Source: Candidatus Stercoripulliclostridium pullicola
Lineage (GTDB): Bacteria > Bacillota > Clostridia > Christensenellales > DTU072
DNA: 10,554 nt
Direction: 5' to 3'
Assembly (NCBI GenBank): GCA_017694145.1
Contig: JADINF010000107.1
Location: forward strand, 1-10,554
Numbering within the stretch: position 1 is the first letter of the stretch; each line of letters begins with the position of its first letter. Made by a program: the position numbers and the translations under genes. Of the stretch, positions 7,399 through 10,554 are shown in pieces. The notes beneath the pieces were generated by a model that worked only from the letters and a program-made list of their open reading frames with translations, did no database searches and was not told the DNA's origin.

Positions 7399-8748
7399 AT
7401 GACTAAAGCTTCCCGTAAAAAGAAGATAATAATAGCGATAGCGGCGATCGCCCTCATAGCGGCGCTCACGTCGGGGATACTTCTCGGAATATACTTCGGC
7501 ACGAGAAAGGATGCTCTCGATTATTCGGAGCTCAAGGTGATCCGTCTTGACGAGAAATACACTTCCGTCGTCAACAAGGCTTACTATTATTTGGGTCATC
7601 CCGATCTCGTAGAAACGGCGGACGGCACTCTCATCACCGCGTATCCCGCAGGGCACGGCGTAGGTGCGATCCTGATGCAAAAAAGCTCTGATTACGGCGA
7701 AAGCTGGGAGGGCGTTGCGTACGAGGACAAGCCGGCAAGCTGGGAGGATTCGCAGGAAACGCCCACCTTGTACCGACTCGACATGACAGACGGGAGCAGT
7801 AAGCTTTTGCTCGTTTCGGGCTGTCCGTCGTGGTCGGAGGACGACGAATACTACGCGAACGGCTTTAACTGTTCGGTGTCCTCGGACGACGGAAAGACCT
7901 GGACGGAATTCGAGAATTTCTACGGCGTCGAATGGGCGCAAAGCGCGCCGAAAAGAGACGATAACGCCGTATATACCGACGCGGAGAAGGAGCTTTTGCC
8001 AAACTACGACGAAGCGGGCAACGTCCTTCCCTACGACGTGATAGTGGCGATGTCGTCGCTTACCCGACTTAAAGAGAACGGCGTTTACGTCGATAAATGG
8101 ATGGGCACTTTCCACGACTACGACTTCCACAATTACTGCTCGATACTTACTTTCGACGCAAGCGGCGAACCCGTGTGGTCGGCGCCGCGTAAATTCCTCA
8201 TGCCGCAACGCGCCGCAGAAGAAAGCGCCGCCGTATGCGAGATAGAGATATTCCGCGCGCCGTCCGGAAATCTCATACTGATAGGGCGCGCGAACGCGCG
8301 TAATTCCAATTCTCTTATATCGGTTTCTACCGACGAGGGCGCAACCTGGTCAACGTTCAGAGAGCTCCCGAATTCGCTTACGGGCGACAGGCACAAAGCG
8401 GAGTACGACGACGTAAGCGGCAAGCTCCTCATTTCTTTCAGATACGTTCTTCCGGGAATGAAGAGCAGCGCTTTTGCGAAAGAGAATTATCTCGGCGGCT
8501 ACTGGTGCGCCTGGATAGGCGACGCGGAGGATCTCGAAGCGTATGCGCTCGGCGCCGACGTAACGCCGGGAGACGCGCTCGTCGTGCTCGGCGCAACCAA
8601 CGACGGCAAAGCCGACTGCGGATATTCGGGTACCGTTTGCAGGGACGGAGTGTTCGTGCTCCAATCCTACGGCAAATTCTCAAAAGGAGCGAAATACCCT
8701 TACATAATGCAAGCGAAATTCAGCCTTGCCGACATAGGGCTCGCTTAA
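7399..8748 (+). CDS. Membrane-anchored sialidase-like (Asp-box/BNR) beta-propeller protein
   Basis: A 449-residue protein with a basic N-terminus and one hydrophobic span (about 10-33), which should anchor an extracellular domain; no lipobox cysteine is seen. Three Asp-box motifs S/T-x-D-x-G-x-x-W occur at 96-103 (SSDYGESW), 161-168 (SSDDGKTW) and 310-317 (STDEGATW), the signature of sialidase-type six-bladed propellers. Other sialidase-like parts are an R-x-x-x-R pair at 297/301, TGDRH with Arg331, SFR with Arg348 and a late GYSG with Tyr409. The FRIP motif that holds the first catalytic arginine is absent: the matching place near 66-70 reads GHPDL. It may be a glycosidase of another specificity or a sugar-binding propeller. 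Seven cysteines (142, 158, 247, 280, 370, 407, 414) are many for this group. ATG 7399 is supported by AAAAGGGA seven bases upstream. The fold is fairly sure; the activity is not. Confidence 0.75.
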   Translation: MTKASRKKKIIIAIAAIALIAALTSGILLGIYFGTRKDALDYSELKVIRLDEKYTSVVNKAYYYLGHPDLVETADGTLITAYPAGHGVGAILMQKSSDYGESWEGVAYEDKPASWEDSQETPTLYRLDMTDGSSKLLLVSGCPSWSEDDEYYANGFNCSVSSDDGKTWTEFENFYGVEWAQSAPKRDDNAVYTDAEKELLPNYDEAGNVLPYDVIVAMSSLTRLKENGVYVDKWMGTFHDYDFHNYCSILTFDASGEPVWSAPRKFLMPQRAAEESAAVCEIEIFRAPSGNLILIGRANARNSNSLISVSTDEGATWSTFRELPNSLTGDRHKAEYDDVSGKLLISFRYVLPGMKSSAFAKENYLGGYWCAWIGDAEDLEAYALGADVTPGDALVVLGATNDGKADCGYSGTVCRDGVFVLQSYGKFSKGAKYPYIMQAKFSLADIGLA

Positions 8749-8781
8749 AGCAACGTTCATTCGTGACACATAAGGTCGATT

Positions 8782-9405
8782 ATGCGCAGAATAGAATCGA
8801 TAAAGAAAAAGGGCATATATTTTGCGGTCACCGCAGACGGAGAGGAATACCGCGGCATAACGGCGGACGCTATTGCGGAATGTAAAATAAAATGCGGCGG
8901 GATAGCGGAAAAAGATTTCGATAACTTCGTTGCCGTCAACGACTATTACCGCGCGAAGCAATATCTTTTCGATATGCTCGCGCGCAAGCCGCGCACCCTG
9001 AAAGAAGCGGAGCGCAAATTGCGCGAAAAAAAGTTTATGCCCGAAAGTATTCGCAAATCCGTAGCTTTAGCTACCGAATACGGGTATATATCCGATGAGC
9101 GCTATGCGGAGGATTACGTGGAGGCGGGCTCGCGGACGAAGGGCGCTTACAGGCTCAAAGCGGAGCTTCGTAAAAAGGGAGTGAGCGCGGAGCACATCGA
9201 GCGCGCGCTCGCGGAACTTACCAAAGAGGACGAGGACGAATGCGCTTTGAGGCTCGCCGCGAAGAGATTGAAAAGGGAGCCCGACGAAAAGGATATCGAA
9301 AGGACGCTCCGCTACCTTGCGGCGCGGGGAATTTCATACGACGCCGCCAAGCGCGCCGTACGCGCGCTCGTCGATAACCCCGAGCTTTTCGACGAAGTTT
9401 TTTAA
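8782..9405 (+). CDS. recX: Regulatory protein RecX
   Basis: A 207-residue cytoplasmic regulator that binds RecA filaments and limits (in some species promotes) RecA activity in recombination and SOS induction. A short beta-rich N-terminal part (1-50) precedes three helical RecX repeats at about 57-95, 100-145 and 150-195. Recognisable family segments are LARKPRTLKEAERKL, GYISDERYAEDYVE, KGAYRLKAELRKKGV and YLAARGISYDAAKRAV. The length is that of long Gram-positive RecX proteins. ATG 8782 follows TAAGGT (8771-8776) at six bases, 33 bases after the sialidase-like gene; no promoter is evident in the gap, so it may be read from upstream. recA, often its neighbour, is not in the window. Its stop overlaps the opposing mazF stop by four bases. 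Confidence 0.92.
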   Translation: MRRIESIKKKGIYFAVTADGEEYRGITADAIAECKIKCGGIAEKDFDNFVAVNDYYRAKQYLFDMLARKPRTLKEAERKLREKKFMPESIRKSVALATEYGYISDERYAEDYVEAGSRTKGAYRLKAELRKKGVSAEHIERALAELTKEDEDECALRLAAKRLKREPDEKDIERTLRYLAARGISYDAAKRAVRALVDNPELFDEVF

Positions 9406-9743
9406 CCGAAGAAGCCGAGACTTATCATCAGCGCGTTGTTCACCTTCTGCATAGTGTCCGCGCTTACTTCTCCCACTTTCGATTGCAGTCTCGTTTTGTC
9501 TATCGTGCGCAGTTGTTCGAGGAGCAGGACGGAATTTTTCTGCAGTCCGCTCACGGGACTCAATTCTACGTGCGTGGGAAGCTTGGCTTTGTTCATCTGC
9601 GAGGTTATCGCCGCCGCTATCACGGTAGGGGAGTAGCGGTTGCCCACGTCGTTCTGCACTATCAGCACGGGGCGCACGCCTCCCTGTTCGCTCCCGACGA
9701 CGGGACTCAGGTCGGCATAATAGATTTCTCCGCGCTTTATCAT
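9402..9743 (-). CDS. mazF: MazF/NdoA (EndoA) family mRNA interferase toxin
   Basis: A 113-residue sequence-specific endoribonuclease of the MazF/PemK family, very like Bacillus EndoA, which cleaves single-stranded mRNA at a short site (UACAU in B. subtilis). The usual core is complete: IKRGEIYYADLSPVVGSEQG at the N-terminus, the catalytic pair Arg24 and Thr47 (R25/T48 in B. subtilis numbering), THVEL, and LLLEQLRTIDK. The start chosen is the ATG at 9743-9741, eight bases after GGAG (9755-9752). An in-frame ATG at 9761 adds six residues but its AGGA is only one base away, and the shorter start matches the family N-terminus. No MazE-like antitoxin is next to it: the minus strand upstream to metG has no open frame of useful length. 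It ends on recX's stop. It may be solitary, or its antitoxin may lie elsewhere. Confidence 0.93.
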   Translation of the reverse strand: MIKRGEIYYADLSPVVGSEQGGVRPVLIVQNDVGNRYSPTVIAAAITSQMNKAKLPTHVELSPVSGLQKNSVLLLEQLRTIDKTRLQSKVGEVSADTMQKVNNALMISLGFFG

Positions 9744-9805
9744 TATTACTTCTCCATTCATATCCTATTCATTCCCTATAAAAATTGTTGCCAAATTGCC
9801 TTACG

Positions 9806-9827
9806 GTAAACTGTTAAAACAATTTAC
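9806..9827. repeat. Imperfect palindrome upstream of metG, possible operator
   Basis: GTAAACTGTT (9806-9815) and AACAATTTAC (9818-9827) are inverted repeats matching at nine of ten positions, around a two-base AA centre. The right end overlaps the predicted metG -35 element (9823-9828). A second, wider pair exists: AAATTGTT at 9782-9789 is the reverse complement of AACAATTT at 9818-9825. These could be protein-binding sites acting on metG, on mazF, or both; the region is AT-rich, so chance is possible. Confidence 0.4.
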
Positions 9828-9851
9828 TTATTCTGTAAGAAGTGTTATTAT
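9823..9851 (+). promoter_or_regulatory. Candidate sigma-A promoter of metG
   Basis: TTTACT (9823-9828) and TATTAT (9846-9851) are exactly 17 bases apart, matching the consensus at four and five of six positions, and predict a start near 9858. The -10 lies inside a small perfect palindrome, TGTTA-TTAT-TAACA at 9843-9856, and the -35 overlaps another. The implied leader of about 37 bases is too short for a T-box. No comparably good promoter for mazF was found on the other strand. Confidence 0.6.
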
Positions 9852-9867
9852 TAACAGAAAGAGTAAA

Positions 9868-9882
9868 GCGAGCTCCGCTCGT
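9868..9882 (+). promoter_or_regulatory. Leader hairpin next to the metG ribosome binding site
   Basis: CGAGC (9869-9873) and GCTCG (9877-9881) pair around a TCC loop, with a possible extra G-T pair at 9868/9882. The stem ends just before the Shine-Dalgarno stretch AAGAGGTG (9883-9890). It resembles in position the hairpin in the tyrS leader. There is no T tract, so it is not a terminator; a role in mRNA stability or initiation is inference. Confidence 0.45.
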
Positions 9883-9894
9883 AAGAGGTGACTA

Positions 9895-10554
9895 ATGGAG
9901 AAACCGAAATATTATATAACCACCGCCATAGCCTACACGTCCGGCACCCCTCATATCGGTAACGTTTACGAGATAGTGCTTACCGATTTCCTCGCGCGCT
10001 TCAAGCGCAAACAGGGTTACGACGTGAGATTCCAGACCGGAACGGACGAACACGGCGAAAAGATAGAACAGAAAGCGGCTTCCGCGGGCATAGCGCCCAA
10101 AGCTTTCGTCGACAAAGTCGCGGGAGATATCCGCGAGATCTGGGATATGATGAATATTTCTTACGATAAGTTCATCCGTACCACCGACGCCGACCACGAA
10201 CGCGCGATACAGAAGATATTTACGAAGCTGTATAAGCAGGGCGACATTTACAAAGGCTCGTATAAGGGCTGGTACTGCACTCCCTGCGAATCGTTCTGGA
10301 CGGAATCGCAGCTCGTGGACGGCAAATGTCCCGACTGCGGCAGGGAAGTCAAAATGGCGGAGGAAGAAGCGTATTTCTTCCGTATGAGCAAATATGCGGA
10401 CAGGCTCATAGAGTATTACGAGAAGAATCCCGATTTCATCGTGCCCGTTTCGCGTAAAAACGAAATGATAAACAATTTCCTCAAGCCGGGGCTTCAGGAT
10501 CTGTGCGTGTCGCGTACATCTTTCAAATGGGGAATTCCCGTGGAATTCGATCCC
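9895..10554 (+). CDS. metG: Methionyl-tRNA synthetase, 5' part (partial)
   Basis: The first 220 residues of a cytoplasmic class I synthetase that charges tRNA-Met, including the initiator tRNA; the gene runs off the window. The N-terminus YYITTAIAYTSGTPHIGNVYE holds the HIGH-motif equivalent HIGN at 20-23, the last His replaced by Asn as in many Clostridia. GTDEHGEKIEQKA follows, then the connective-peptide zinc knuckle with CxxC pairs at Cys128/Cys131 and Cys145/Cys148, and SRKNEMINNFL near the right edge. The KMSKS motif, anticodon-binding part and any C-terminal tRNA-binding domain lie beyond the edge. ATG 9895 has AAGAGGTG at 9883-9890, four bases away. The gene diverges from mazF across a 151-base region that holds its promoter. 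Confidence 0.97.
   Translation, partial: MEKPKYYITTAIAYTSGTPHIGNVYEIVLTDFLARFKRKQGYDVRFQTGTDEHGEKIEQKAASAGIAPKAFVDKVAGDIREIWDMMNISYDKFIRTTDADHERAIQKIFTKLYKQGDIYKGSYKGWYCTPCESFWTESQLVDGKCPDCGREVKMAEEEAYFFRMSKYADRLIEYYEKNPDFIVPVSRKNEMINNFLKPGLQDLCVSRTSFKWGIPVEFDP

Noticed and set aside
6151..8208. A 685-codon open frame on the minus strand across the aminotransferase and the sialidase-like gene
   Set aside because: It lies antisense to two well-supported genes and spans their terminator and promoter. Its product is rich in His, Arg and Val with no recognisable domain. Long antisense frames are expected here because codon bias makes stops rare on the opposite strand.
9744..9894. A small antitoxin gene upstream of mazF
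   Set aside because: The minus strand was read from metG to mazF. The only extra ATG gives a frame of a few codons, and the region is AT-rich with promoter-like and palindromic sequence instead.
1..10554. CRISPR array, insertion sequence, tRNA or rRNA gene, phage or defence island
   Set aside because: No spaced direct repeats, transposase motifs, terminal inverted repeats, tRNA cloverleaf sequences or rRNA segments were seen. Apart from one unrecognised partial protein, all genes fit known families and share similar base composition.

Overview
This window reads as an ordinary chromosomal segment of a moderately GC-rich member of the Bacillota, most likely Clostridia. A Christensenellales-type gut lineage is a low-confidence guess from the mix of GCG, GGC and CTC codons with frequent ATA isoleucine codons. 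The Gram-positive assignment rests on the NdoA-type MazF, the RecX, the KMGKT-type tyrosyl-tRNA synthetase, the zinc-type methionyl-tRNA synthetase with a HIGN signature, the type II branched-chain aminotransferase, and strong Shine-Dalgarno sites.

Layout. (1) Bases 1-4169 form a transporter operon: the 3' end of an unrecognised acidic, helical protein, then a LolD/MacB-type ABC ATPase with an acidic tail, then an 843-residue permease with two FtsX-type modules. It ends at a clear intrinsic terminator (4244-4278). (2) Bases 4298-7330 hold a tightly packed tyrS - yigZ/IMPACT - branched-chain aminotransferase operon. It has a short leader with a GC hairpin against the ribosome binding site, a TAATG stop/start overlap and a strong terminator. 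(3) Bases 7337-8748 hold a membrane-anchored, three-Asp-box, sialidase-like beta-propeller gene with its own near-consensus promoter; recX follows closely (8782-9405). (4) On the minus strand, a complete MazF/NdoA-family mRNA interferase (9402-9743) runs tail-to-tail into recX with a 4-base overlap, and no antitoxin gene is visible next to it. (5) The 5' end of metG (9895 to the window edge) diverges from mazF. The 151-bp region between them carries the metG promoter, two palindromes and a leader hairpin.

How the genes relate. The transporter operon acts at the cell envelope: ATPase and permease together make one mechanotransmission-type ABC complex, and the unknown upstream protein is a candidate partner. 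The tyrS operon joins aminoacylation and branched-chain amino acid metabolism. RecX modulates RecA, but recA is not in the window. I see no defence island, CRISPR array, insertion sequence, tRNA or rRNA, and I do not claim a new system. The most unusual points are the solitary MazF sharing a regulatory region with metG, the matching hairpin-next-to-SD leaders of the two synthetase genes, and the sialidase-like protein without a visible FRIP motif.
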